Shown in pieces: positions 8,441 through 17,679 of a stretch of DNA of 64,000 bases. A program made the translations under genes and the position numbers. The notes below the pieces were generated by a model, which did not search any database, was not told the origin of the DNA, and saw only the letters and a list, made by a program, of their open reading frames with translations. This stretch comes from Mycobacterium deserti (GTDB taxonomy: Bacteria; Actinomycetota; Actinomycetes; Mycobacteriales; Mycobacteriaceae): contig NZ_JAODWD010000006.1 in NCBI RefSeq assembly GCF_025345615.1, positions 1 through 64,000 on the forward strand. The letters are read 5' to 3'. Every line of letters begins with the position of its first letter. Position 1 is the stretch's first letter.

Positions 8441-10222
8441 CTAACCGCCGTGTGGGGGTGCTGCTAACACTTCTTCTTCCGGTGGATCCACATAGGCCGC
8501 CTGAATGACCTCCTTGCCATCGGGCGATACGAGAAATGCCTGGCCAGGGGGCCGGCGTTTGAGCTTGATCTCGCTGGACGGAAACTCTTGTTTCTCGCCG
8601 GACAGGAACATCGTCGGTGAACCGGCGCCGTACGCGGCGCCGACGAACTTGTCCATGGTTGCTCGGTGCGCCTGGCTCATCTGACAGGTCACGATGATGT
8701 GCAGTCCGATGTCGGCCGCGGCGGGCAGCAACGGAAACAGCGGCGCCATCGGTGGCAACACACCACTGGCCGCGACGATCATGTGCCAGTCGTCGACGAG
8801 CAGCACGACGTCCGGCCCGGTCCACCACGACCGCGCGCGGAGCTGGGCGGTGGTGAGGTCGGGCGGCGGCAGCCGCTTCTTGAGGTTGATGGCCAGCGCC
8901 TTGATCGCCTCTTCCAACGTCGCGTTGTTGCGATTGACCGCGCCGGCGTCGAGAAGGTGGCTGTCCGGGACGGCGTCGAGAAGGCCCGACCGGTAGTCGG
9001 CCAACATGAACCGCACCTGCTGCGGGCTGTTGCGGGCGCAGATCGCCTCGGCGATCGCGTGCGCGATACGCGTCTTCCCGGACTTCGGCGCCCCGAAGAT
9101 CAGCTGGTGCGGCGTCATGTACATGTGGTTGTAAGCGACCGTCAGGTCCGCCTCGCGGATACCGAGCGGCACCGTCCACCGCGTGCGGTAATCCGCCTCG
9201 GGGCCCGGCGGGGCCGGATCGAGCTCGCGTAGATAGATGCGCTCGGGCAAGACACGCACCTTCGGCGCCTGCTCGGTGGTGCCGGACGCGATCATCTGCA
9301 CCGCCTCCGACATTGCGGCGACGAGATTGTCGGCGCTGTGCACGCCGTCGTGTCGCGGCACCCCCATCATCAGGTGGTGCTTCTCCATCGAGACGGCGCG
9401 GCCGGGTCGGTTGGCCGGAATCTCGCGGGTGATGCGGTCGATCTGGGTCTCGTTGACATCGCCGAGCCGGAACTCGACCTTGGTGCCCAAGTAGTCGCGC
9501 ACGCGTGACTTCAGCTCGGTCCACCGTGGCGTGGAGATGACGGTGTGCACACCGAACGCCAGGCCCTGGCCGGCGAGGTCCTGCACGATGGGCTCGAGGT
9601 CGGGGAACTCCGCGACGAACGCCGGCCAGCCGTCGATCACCAGGAACACGTCGCCGAACGGGTCGGCGGACGCGGGGTGGTTCGGATCGTCGCGCATCTG
9701 CCGGTAGGCCGCCATCGAGCCGACGCGATACTGCTTGAACGTCGCTTCACGTTGTCGCAGAACGGCTTTCATCTCGGCAACGACGCGCATGACCCGGTCG
9801 GGTTCGGACCGGGTTGCAACACCGCCGACGTGCGGCAGGTCCTCGAGGTAAATAAGGCCGCCGCCGCCGAGGTCGACGCAGTAGAACTGAACCTGCCGCG
9901 GAGTATGGGATGCCGCGGCCGACAGAACCAGTGTCTGCAGGAACGTCGACTTGCCGGTCTGCGGTGCGCCGCCGACGGCGATGTTGCCGCCTGCTGCCGA
10001 GACGTCGATGCCCCACACCTCTTGGCGGTGCCTGCGCGGCTCGTCCATGATGCCAAGCCCGAACCGCAACGGCCGGCGCTGATGATCGCGTTCGACCAGT
10101 TCGTTGACCGGCGTCGGATCCGTCAACGGTGGCAACCACATCCGATAGGCGCGGATTTCGCCGGTGGTGAGCTGGTCGAGGACGACCTCGCGCAGCACTC
10201 TCTGCTCGGATTCGATGGTCAT
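8441..10222 (-). CDS. eccCb1: ESX-1 FtsK/SpoIIIE-type ATPase EccCb1
   Basis: 593 residues with two FtsK-like ATPase domains: Walker A GAPQTGKS (85-92) and GAPKSGKT (377-384). EccCb1 binds the C-terminal YxxxD signal of EsxB and docks on EccCa1; the split of EccC into two chains is characteristic of ESX-1. Start chosen at ATG 10222 (MTIESEQRVLREVVLDQLTT), which matches the family start; the frame is open upstream. It lies 31 bp after the eccCa1 stop. Confidence 0.96.
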   Translation of the reverse strand: MTIESEQRVLREVVLDQLTTGEIRAYRMWLPPLTDPTPVNELVERDHQRRPLRFGLGIMDEPRRHRQEVWGIDVSAAGGNIAVGGAPQTGKSTFLQTLVLSAAASHTPRQVQFYCVDLGGGGLIYLEDLPHVGGVATRSEPDRVMRVVAEMKAVLRQREATFKQYRVGSMAAYRQMRDDPNHPASADPFGDVFLVIDGWPAFVAEFPDLEPIVQDLAGQGLAFGVHTVISTPRWTELKSRVRDYLGTKVEFRLGDVNETQIDRITREIPANRPGRAVSMEKHHLMMGVPRHDGVHSADNLVAAMSEAVQMIASGTTEQAPKVRVLPERIYLRELDPAPPGPEADYRTRWTVPLGIREADLTVAYNHMYMTPHQLIFGAPKSGKTRIAHAIAEAICARNSPQQVRFMLADYRSGLLDAVPDSHLLDAGAVNRNNATLEEAIKALAINLKKRLPPPDLTTAQLRARSWWTGPDVVLLVDDWHMIVAASGVLPPMAPLFPLLPAAADIGLHIIVTCQMSQAHRATMDKFVGAAYGAGSPTMFLSGEKQEFPSSEIKLKRRPPGQAFLVSPDGKEVIQAAYVDPPEEEVLAAPPHGG

Positions 10223-10253
10223 GCGCGATCCGCCTTCGGCTCCTCGCTTGAAC

Positions 10254-12485
10254 TCATGAGCTCGCCGCCGCATCCATGATCGGTGCCGCCGTGAACTGGT
10301 GGATCCGCATGCGGCTCTGATTCGTCACTCGCGGCTTCGCTTCGCCGTTCTGCTGAACCGGCGCCGTGGGCACGTAGTTCGTGCCGGTGTACACGCTGTG
10401 GAACTTGACCGGGTCCTCCATGCCGACCCGCAGGAATCCCACGCCGCTTTCCTTGTTGGTGATGTACTGCGCCTCCGGCGTCCCGATCACCGCCTTGGAT
10501 TCCGCTGAACTGGTGGTACGCAACGCGATCCGATAGGTGAGGTTGGGTTCCAACTTGTCGATGCGCACGCCGCCGGTGTTCAGCGACTGCGTGGCGAGCA
10601 GCAGGTGCACCCGCAGCGACCGGCCCACGCGGCAGATGCGGTCGAACAGTTGGATGAAGTCCGGATGGTTCTGCAGCAGCTCGGCGAACTCGTCGACGAC
10701 GACGAAAAGCGTTGGCAATGGCGGAAGGTCCGCACCACGCTCGCGGTGCTTCTCATACTCGGCGACACCGGACAGCGCGCCCGCCGCCCCGACCTGCATG
10801 CCGGCCTGCCGCAGGATCGACTGCCTGCGGTCCAGCTCGCCGCTGAGCACCTCACCCATGCGGCTGACCAGCTCGGCTTCCTCTTCCATGTTGGTGACCA
10901 CCGCCGCCGTGTGCGGCAGTTTCTCCATACCGAGGAACGTCGAGCCGCCCTTGAAGTCGGTGAGTAGCAGGTTGACTTGGTCGGGGTGGTGCGTCGCGGC
11001 GAGCGAAAGGATCAGCGTGCGCAGGAACTCCGACTTACCGGAACCCGTTGTGCCGATCAACATCCCGTGCGGACCGGCGCCGAACTCCGCACCTTCCTTG
11101 ATGTCGAGGTACATGATGTCGCCGGTCTTGAGCTCGTGGCCGAACGGGATGCGCAGCCTGTCTCGGTCGGTGTCGGTGAACATCCGCCACCGGCTCGGGG
11201 TCACTTCCTCGATGGTCTGCGCGTCGACAAGCTGGTGCCATTCGGTGGCGACCTTCTTCTGTACCCGCACGCTCTTGTCGATGATCGTGCCGGTGATCGA
11301 CCAGCCGGCCAGCTTACGGGCGATGCGGCCCGCCTGCGACGGCGTCATCGTGTCGGTCACCGTCGTCACAAGGCGGAACGATTGATTGGGCAGCCGGTCA
11401 TCGGCGGTGCCGTCGGCGTCCACCCGGATCCGGTACGCCGACCCGCGGTGGTTGCCGAGCGTGATCACGGTGACACCGGCGCGCCCGTCGACCGGGAATC
11501 CGGCCTTGCCGCCGGTGAGATCGACGACGACGACGTAAGGCCCACTGGGCGTGGCGTCGGCGGTGTGCGGTCCGCGGGCCGTCAGATCGCTGAGCCCGTC
11601 GGGCCGGGTGAACACCAGCCGCGTCGCGCCCGCGGCGTCGGTGTCGTTCTGGTGCTGCACGTGCGGCAACCACTTGACCCACGACCAGTTCGGGTCCTCA
11701 GGGTTGTCCGTGAGCACGCGGATCTGCAACAGGTCCGGCGGGTGGAACACCGCCAGGTGGCAGATCATCGCGGTCAGCAGCCCGGCGGCACCGGCCGGGT
11801 CGCCGCCGATGGCGATGGTCGGAAACGTCCGCAGCTGCACCAGTTTCGGGCATTCGTGAATCAAGCCGTGGGTGCGTAGGAATTTCGTCACCCACATGTG
11901 GCTCACCGGCTCGAGATGCGGCTGCGGCGCGCCCTGCGGCCCGGCCAGTTCGCCGCCCACCGCCGGCTTCAGCAGCCGGTCGACCGCCGGTTCGGCGCCG
12001 AGCCCGATGCGGACGGCGGCATAGAAGTCCGCGTTGGCCGGCCGCGACCACTGCCGGTGGGTTCCGATGATCGACAGCAGATCGTCGGGATGCGGTGCGT
12101 GGTAGTTGAAGAACGTCACCTGCGCCGCCGCCGACGACGTCACACGTGTGCGCAGCCCAGCCAGATACCGGAGATATTCCTTGCGGTCGGCGTTGATTTC
12201 GGGCACCCGCTTGCCGCCAGGCCCGCCACCGGCCATGAACCCGACGGTCGCCATCACCATCATCAGCGGCATCATCAGCATGTACGGCGACAGCTGGCGG
12301 ATGCCGGTGAAGATCATGATGACGATCATTCCGATCATGCCGCCGCCCATGACCCAGGGCAGTGCCTTCTGGATGCCCGACGGCGGGATCTCGACGCCCA
12401 GGTCGTCGGGCGGCGTCACGTTGATCTCGCCGGGCGTCAACCGCGGCCCGCGCTTGATGATCGGGGTGAACTTCTTGGTGGTCAT
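10254..12485 (-). CDS. eccCa1: ESX-1 membrane-anchored FtsK/SpoIIIE ATPase EccCa1
   Basis: 743 residues, close to Rv3870 (747). Two transmembrane helices lie at about residues 43-62 and 66-86, followed by a DUF domain and one FtsK-type ATPase domain with Walker A GTTGSGKS (478-485). It couples ATP hydrolysis to substrate export and forms the EccC motor with EccCb1. Start at ATG 12485 (MTTKKFTPIIKRGPRLTPGE), overlapping the eccB1 stop by ATGA. Confidence 0.96.
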   Translation of the reverse strand: MTTKKFTPIIKRGPRLTPGEINVTPPDDLGVEIPPSGIQKALPWVMGGGMIGMIVIMIFTGIRQLSPYMLMMPLMMVMATVGFMAGGGPGGKRVPEINADRKEYLRYLAGLRTRVTSSAAAQVTFFNYHAPHPDDLLSIIGTHRQWSRPANADFYAAVRIGLGAEPAVDRLLKPAVGGELAGPQGAPQPHLEPVSHMWVTKFLRTHGLIHECPKLVQLRTFPTIAIGGDPAGAAGLLTAMICHLAVFHPPDLLQIRVLTDNPEDPNWSWVKWLPHVQHQNDTDAAGATRLVFTRPDGLSDLTARGPHTADATPSGPYVVVVDLTGGKAGFPVDGRAGVTVITLGNHRGSAYRIRVDADGTADDRLPNQSFRLVTTVTDTMTPSQAGRIARKLAGWSITGTIIDKSVRVQKKVATEWHQLVDAQTIEEVTPSRWRMFTDTDRDRLRIPFGHELKTGDIMYLDIKEGAEFGAGPHGMLIGTTGSGKSEFLRTLILSLAATHHPDQVNLLLTDFKGGSTFLGMEKLPHTAAVVTNMEEEAELVSRMGEVLSGELDRRQSILRQAGMQVGAAGALSGVAEYEKHRERGADLPPLPTLFVVVDEFAELLQNHPDFIQLFDRICRVGRSLRVHLLLATQSLNTGGVRIDKLEPNLTYRIALRTTSSAESKAVIGTPEAQYITNKESGVGFLRVGMEDPVKFHSVYTGTNYVPTAPVQQNGEAKPRVTNQSRMRIHQFTAAPIMDAAASS

Positions 12486-13963
12486 CCGCCGCCTCCGGTG
12501 TTCGACGTCGCGGGCTGGGCGGCGCCGTTGACGCCTTCGCTGATCTTGCGCGGGTTGGGATCTGGGGGCAGAGTGTCGTGCTCGACGAGCGCGGCCTCCT
12601 TGGACAGCAGCGGCCCGTCGACAAGCAGGCCGACGACTTGCCACGGTGCGGTCTTCGGTCCGCTCAGGCCGAGATTATTGCCCGTCTCCTCGTTAGGGAG
12701 TCCGTATCGGACGCCCTGGGGATCGATGTAGTACAAGCTCTCGCCGTAGCGGGGGTCGGGCGACTGCAGCCGGATGTACTGGCCGCCGTCGATGTAAACG
12801 GTTGAGTCGCCGCCGATCTGGTCGATACCGGTGTTCATGGCCGACGACGGGATCGGCAGGTGCCGGCCCGCGATCACGGTGGTCTTCGGCGTCTGGTCGC
12901 CCGGTTCGCGCTGCCACGCCCAGCACAGCGTGGGATCGTCCTCACGCAGCAGGATGTCGAGCGGTTTGTCCGGCAGCGGTGAGGCGAAGACCTGTTCGGC
13001 AATCCTCGCGACCACGCTGGCCTCCACCGGTGGCGGTGCGATCAGGCCGTAGGAATTGGTGGCGCGCAACGCCGCCGCAGTCGTGTCGTTCACGCGCGCG
13101 ATGCCGTCGGGGAGGACGACGAAGTGCTGTTCGCCGTCTTCTGTCAACGCCTTGAACACCGCGCCGATCACCAAATTCTGCGGCAGCCCAACCGTGTTCG
13201 GCTCACCGGTGCGCGGAATGTCGGGAAGTCGCCATGGCCCGGCATTCGGCAGCGCATTGAACAGGCCCTCGGAGATCGGCGTCGCCTTGGCCGTCACCGG
13301 GATGCCCACCGCCGAGGTGACAGCGCGGTCGGCGAGGTCGACGTCGTGGCGGCCGTCGTCGGTGATCAGCCAGTTGTTGTCCTTGTACGTCACGAGCATG
13401 CCCTGGTCGGGGCGCATCGCACCGACCGACGCATCCATCTGCAGCGGGCGCGCGATGACCGACGTCTCCACCTCGGGCGCCACGCTTTCCGGCTTGGTGA
13501 CGGTGTCGCACAACGTCCACATCGAGTTGGCGCCCCCGAGCGGCGTGGCGTACGGAGCGCCGGGGATACCGATCGGCTGGCCCTTCGGCATCCGGTTCAG
13601 CTCGTCGGACTTCACGGCCACCGGGGTGCCGGCATTGCCGAGCACCAGCCGCGCCGACGTCAGGTTGTACACCGGGCGCAGCTGACCGGTGCCGGGGATC
13701 GTGACGTAGAGCTGATTGGTGGTGCGGTCCACCAGAAGCGTGTCTGTGCCGCGCTTTCCGAGCGGTTTGAAGTAGGCCAGCAGCGCTGCACCCAGGCAGA
13801 TGAGCACCGCGATGATGACTCCCGCGAACACCGCGCGGCTGTAGAACTGCAGCGGATCGTCGAACATCCGGGTGTCCCGGCGCACGATCGCGTGCTCGAC
13901 GCGGCGCAGCAGGAAGCGCCAACCGCTGACCTGCACCTTGGTGGTGAGCCGGAAACTTGCCAT
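12482..13963 (-). CDS. eccB1: ESX-1 membrane protein EccB1
   Basis: 493 residues. A short cytosolic N-terminus (MASFRLTTKVQVSGWRFLLR) and one transmembrane helix (about residues 45-66) are followed by a large periplasmic domain containing a cysteine pair. EccB is a structural component of the ESX membrane complex and holds the periplasmic face together with MycP. The start lies 2 bp after the eccA1 stop, and the stop overlaps eccCa1, so eccA1-eccB1-eccCa1 are tightly coupled. Confidence 0.96.
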   Translation of the reverse strand: MASFRLTTKVQVSGWRFLLRRVEHAIVRRDTRMFDDPLQFYSRAVFAGVIIAVLICLGAALLAYFKPLGKRGTDTLLVDRTTNQLYVTIPGTGQLRPVYNLTSARLVLGNAGTPVAVKSDELNRMPKGQPIGIPGAPYATPLGGANSMWTLCDTVTKPESVAPEVETSVIARPLQMDASVGAMRPDQGMLVTYKDNNWLITDDGRHDVDLADRAVTSAVGIPVTAKATPISEGLFNALPNAGPWRLPDIPRTGEPNTVGLPQNLVIGAVFKALTEDGEQHFVVLPDGIARVNDTTAAALRATNSYGLIAPPPVEASVVARIAEQVFASPLPDKPLDILLREDDPTLCWAWQREPGDQTPKTTVIAGRHLPIPSSAMNTGIDQIGGDSTVYIDGGQYIRLQSPDPRYGESLYYIDPQGVRYGLPNEETGNNLGLSGPKTAPWQVVGLLVDGPLLSKEAALVEHDTLPPDPNPRKISEGVNGAAQPATSNTGGGG

Positions 13964-13965
13964 GT

Positions 13966-15687
13966 CTACTCGCCGATACTCAATCGTGCGTGCACTGCCG
14001 AAATCGCCGCGGCCATGTCGTCGCCGTTGATCTCGCTGAGCTCTTCCACGCCGAGGCTGTCGAAGTCCAGCGAGCGGGCGAGCCGCATGTCGCGGTTCTG
14101 CTCACCGGCCTCCACCAGCTGCCGGGCGTATCGACCATTGCCCGCGATGTCCAACGCCGGCTTGCCGTTGAGCGCCCGCTGACTCAGCAGCGTCGCCGCC
14201 TCCAGAATTCGCTTGCCGGCCTCCTCGTCCAGTGACGAATCATTGGCTTTGGCAATCACTTTTGCGATGTCCACGATCTCGTCCGGCGAATAGGAGTCGA
14301 ACTCGATACGGGTCGCGAAACGCGACCGCAGGCCGTCGTTGGATTCGAGCAACCGGTCGATGTCGGCGCTGTACCCGGCGATGATCACCACGAGCCGGTC
14401 TCGGTCGTTCTCCATCCGGGCGAGCAGGGTATCGAGCGCCTCGGTGCCGAACGGGTCGGCGCGCCCGTCGCGCTCCTGCACCAGGGTGTAGGCCTCGTCG
14501 ATGAACAACACCCCGCCGACGGCACGGTCGATGGTGCGGCTGGTCTTCACCGCCGACTGGCCTTCGTACTCGGCGACGAAATCCTTGCGGGACGACTCGA
14601 CGAGCTTGGGTTCAGAGATCACGCCAAGCCCGGCGAGGATGCTGGCCACAACACGGGCGATCGTGGTCTTGCCGGTGCCCGGTGGGCCCGCGAAGATCAT
14701 GTGCTTGGACGCCTGGGCGACCTTCATGCCCCGCGCCGCGCGGATCCTGGCCATCTGCGTCGCCGCGCGATACGCCTCGATCTGCTCCTTCACCCGGGTC
14801 AACCCGATCTGGCGGTCGAGTTCGGCCTGAGCCTCGGCCAGCAGCGCGTCACGTCCGGATGTGTCGGCCACGATGCTGGCGGCGTCCCACGGATCGCTGC
14901 GTGAGGCGATCTTCTCCGGCGTGGTGGTCACCAGGCGGTAGGTCGGATCGCGCAGCGCCGCAGTCACTTTCGGCTCAGGATGGGTCGCCTGCAGCCACTC
15001 CAGCAGCGCCACGGCCGCTTCTTCGTTGCCCTGGCTGCGACGGGTCATCGCCAGGAACCACGCGATCGCAGGTGCGCACGCCTCGCCGGCCGGTGAGGAG
15101 TTCGACTCGGTCAGCCGTCGCTCGGCCTCGGTGAACAACCCGAGGTTGGCGGCCGCCACGCCGTGCGCAACACCGGCGGCGGCGGCCAAGAACTTGTCAG
15201 GCCACGCGCCGGCGCCCTTGACCTGGTCGATGACATCCGTCCACCGCTCGGCGGCCCCGTAGATCACGGCCTTGACCCACGACACCAGGTGCTCCGCGCC
15301 CGCCGACGGAACGTCTTCCAGCGCCTCCATCGCGTCGGCGTAATTCCCGATCGACGCCTCATGCACCGCGAAGCCCATCGTGATCGCCAGCGGCGAGTTG
15401 ATCGGATACGTGATGTCGCCGAACAGCCCGCCGATCGGAACTCGGGCGTTGAGGCTGTTCATCGAGATCTCGGCGGCCCCGGCCAGTTGGCCGAAGTTGG
15501 ACCGCGAATACCAGGCGCGGAACAGCGTCACGCGGTCGGTGTCGCCGCAGCGGATGCGGCCAACCCATGCGTCACAAGCGGTTTCGTCGAACGTGGTGAT
15601 CTCGGTGAACATTTCAAACGAGCGCGAGGGGGAACTGGCGAGCATTCCGACCGCGCTGCCGAACAGGCTGGAGAGGTGATCAGTCAT
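13966..15687 (-). CDS. eccA1: ESX-1 cytosolic AAA+ ATPase EccA1
   Basis: 573 residues, as Rv3868. An N-terminal TPR-like helical domain (about 1-280) precedes a CbxX/CfqX AAA+ domain with Walker A GPPGTGKT (334-341) and Walker B GGVLFIDEAY (about 393-402). EccA is thought to remodel or release PE/PPE and Esp substrates from EspG chaperones in the cytosol. Start chosen at ATG 15687 (MTDHLSSLFGSAVGML), which aligns with the family; an in-frame upstream start would add four residues. It overlaps the end of espH by 8 bp. Confidence 0.96.
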   Translation of the reverse strand: MTDHLSSLFGSAVGMLASSPSRSFEMFTEITTFDETACDAWVGRIRCGDTDRVTLFRAWYSRSNFGQLAGAAEISMNSLNARVPIGGLFGDITYPINSPLAITMGFAVHEASIGNYADAMEALEDVPSAGAEHLVSWVKAVIYGAAERWTDVIDQVKGAGAWPDKFLAAAAGVAHGVAAANLGLFTEAERRLTESNSSPAGEACAPAIAWFLAMTRRSQGNEEAAVALLEWLQATHPEPKVTAALRDPTYRLVTTTPEKIASRSDPWDAASIVADTSGRDALLAEAQAELDRQIGLTRVKEQIEAYRAATQMARIRAARGMKVAQASKHMIFAGPPGTGKTTIARVVASILAGLGVISEPKLVESSRKDFVAEYEGQSAVKTSRTIDRAVGGVLFIDEAYTLVQERDGRADPFGTEALDTLLARMENDRDRLVVIIAGYSADIDRLLESNDGLRSRFATRIEFDSYSPDEIVDIAKVIAKANDSSLDEEAGKRILEAATLLSQRALNGKPALDIAGNGRYARQLVEAGEQNRDMRLARSLDFDSLGVEELSEINGDDMAAAISAVHARLSIGE

Positions 15688-16189
15688 GGTCACCCCCATA
15701 TCTTGTCGCGAAGACCTCGGCCTGTGCTGCCTGGGCCTGTTCCGGGGTGGGCAGGTCCAAGTCGCGGGTCAGGAAGTCTCGGGTGGCCGCGTCGTCGTGC
15801 CCCTGTTCGCGCATCCCGTCGAGCATGTACGCGTACTGCGCGGACTTGGCGTCCTGCGTGGCCAGCCGCGCGATCACGACGATCTCGTCGGCGAGATCGG
15901 CTTCGGTCATATCGGCGACCTTCGGCGACAATTCGATGTGCTGGACGCGGCCGTCCATGTACGTCGTGACCGTGACGGTGCCCGGCGGGTTGGTGACGGT
16001 GTGCATGGGCAGTACGACATCCTCGACTGCGGCGTTGGGCGGCGGCAGCGGCTCGTCGGGCGGGTAGATCGGCGCGAAGTCGAGCGCGTCGAGGTCCGAA
16101 CCGCCGGCAGTGTCGCCGACGTCGAAGAAATCGAGCGCGGACAAATCGTCGCGCTCGTCGTCGGAGTCGTCGGGGTGACGCTCACCCAC
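15680..16189 (-). CDS. espH: ESX-1 secretion-associated protein EspH
   Basis: 169 residues from GTG 16189 (VGERHPDDSDDERDDLSALD). It is acidic and disordered at the N-terminus with a repeated LDALDF-type motif, then the conserved EspH core (VTNPPGTVTVTTYMDGRVQH; LPTPEQAQAAQAEVFATRY). In M. marinum EspH is a chaperone needed for EspE secretion. That makes the absence of espE/espF next to espG here notable. The stop overlaps the eccA1 start. Confidence 0.88.
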   Translation of the reverse strand: MGERHPDDSDDERDDLSALDFFDVGDTAGGSDLDALDFAPIYPPDEPLPPPNAAVEDVVLPMHTVTNPPGTVTVTTYMDGRVQHIELSPKVADMTEADLADEIVVIARLATQDAKSAQYAYMLDGMREQGHDDAATRDFLTRDLDLPTPEQAQAAQAEVFATRYGGDHD

Positions 16190-16212
16190 TAGCCGGCCTT
16201 TCTTGCGCGCAT

Positions 16213-17058
16213 TCAGTCCCCGTTCAGCGCCGCGTCGCTGTGGTCGAACCACTTGCCGGACGGCAGGAACCCGATCAGCCCATCGAGCGCGCGCTGCAGG
16301 TTCTCCTTGGATCCGGGCAGGAAGCTGCCGTAGAGCTCGCCGTTGACGCGCCGCGGAATGGACACGATGCGGCCCTGCCGGGCGTCGAGGACACCGGCCG
16401 CGACGTCGGTCTGGGTGAACGTCCCGCCGGGATGACGCTCCACCGCGGTGATCTCCACCCACCCGGCGGGATCGGCGATGATCTCCGCATACGCCCGTGC
16501 CGAGGCCGGCGCGATGCCGTATTGCGTGAGCTGGTTCGCATTCCTGCTCTCGGCCAGTTTGCTCGCGACCCCGGTCAACGGTTCGACGTCGGCAGCCGTG
16601 GCCGTTCCGAGCACCGTCGTCACCATTCCGGCGAGTCCGACCTGCGGTGCGACGCGCTGCAAGACCAGCATGTCGCCGTCGCGGGCGGCCACCACATGGC
16701 GATTCCCCTTGCGGCACACCACAAACCGCACCATCTTGCCGCCGAGGTCACGCCGCCACCAGCGCGCTTCGAGGGTGCGCTCGGCACGGCTGAGCGTGTC
16801 GATCATCGCGGCGACCTCCGGGTGGGGCTGGCCGAACACGTCGAGCACGCCCTGTGCGGTGAGATCGCGGGCCACCTGCTCCCAGACGATGTTGCGCAGG
16901 TCCGGTTGGGGGATGTTCAGGCGGATTCCCAGCGACGGCGGGAAGTCCGACAGATGCAGGCGGTCGGCGATGACCAACATGCCGTCGATGGTGACCTCGA
17001 CGCCGACCACGTCGTCGATGTGCGTCGCGTCGGGCCGGGCAGCGTGCGGACCACTCAT
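16213..17058 (-). CDS. espG1: ESX-1 PE/PPE chaperone EspG1
   Basis: 281 residues from ATG 17058 (MSGPHAARPDATHIDDVVGV), the start that matches EspG1 of M. tuberculosis; the open frame continues upstream but without similarity. The EspG fold is recognisable from VEVTIDGMLVIADRLHL, the ARWWRRDLGGKMVRFVVCR block and GSFLPGSKENLQRALDG. EspG binds the tip of its cognate PPE domain and keeps the PE-PPE dimer soluble. First gene of the minus-strand ESX-1 operon here; espH follows after 23 bp. Confidence 0.93.
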   Translation of the reverse strand: MSGPHAARPDATHIDDVVGVEVTIDGMLVIADRLHLSDFPPSLGIRLNIPQPDLRNIVWEQVARDLTAQGVLDVFGQPHPEVAAMIDTLSRAERTLEARWWRRDLGGKMVRFVVCRKGNRHVVAARDGDMLVLQRVAPQVGLAGMVTTVLGTATAADVEPLTGVASKLAESRNANQLTQYGIAPASARAYAEIIADPAGWVEITAVERHPGGTFTQTDVAAGVLDARQGRIVSIPRRVNGELYGSFLPGSKENLQRALDGLIGFLPSGKWFDHSDAALNGD

Positions 17059-17679
17059 CGCCGGACCGGCCGCGCCGGAGCGCCGAGCCCACCACGACGA
17101 GCGGTCGCGGTGCGCATCTGGCCAGTGGACATGGACCCCTCTCCCTACATCTCCACGTGCGGACCCAAACCTAGCGAGCACGGGCCTCCACTGGGTCCAC
17201 TCGGCGGGTCGGATTCTGGTTCGCGCTGACGGCGGTATTGATACTTTGCCGCCCAGCGCAACACGCCCAGTTGACCCAGCCAGGAAGACCCCCTCGGACG
17301 GAACACAGCGTACCAGCGAATCCGGTACCCACCTGGCGCTAATTTGGCGGCCGGGGCCGGTGAGGACGGCTGTGCTCGCGGGCCGCACAGCAATTAGATG
17401 AGCGGTGCATCGCCCAGTTCAGGGCTATACCGATGTGGATACAGCGAATTGCGTTCGGTCGGCGGCACCGGCATGTTGGTGCAACCTGGCCATGCGCTTG
17501 TGTTTGCTGGATGTCGCCGCCGAGAAGTCGACGCGGGAGGGGGCCCGACGTTACGTGCGTATTGTTTGCTGCTCGTTGTCGCAGTTCAGAGTTGCCCGCA
17601 ATCGACGGGCACGGCGACCGGTAGTTGATACTTGAGGGGGCCGAAAACCCGCGTCGCACAACATTCGGAGGAGATCGCA
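17059..17679. promoter_or_regulatory. Divergent intergenic region espG1 / MinD-like gene
   Basis: 621 bp with no convincing gene. It must hold the promoter of the ESX-1 operon (leftward) and of the ATPase gene (rightward). A nested inverted repeat is visible: outer CTAATT (17339-17344) / AATTAG (17392-17397) and inner GCTGTGC (17369-17375) / GCACAGC (17385-17391). TTGATACTT occurs twice, near 17234 and 17623. espE and espF, which sit upstream of espG in many ESX-1 loci, have no remnant that I can see here. Confidence 0.5.

Noticed and set aside
8295..9524. PE35 frame extending upstream as a 507-residue protein
   Set aside because: The extension runs through eccCb1 in another frame; PE homology begins only at ATG 8294.
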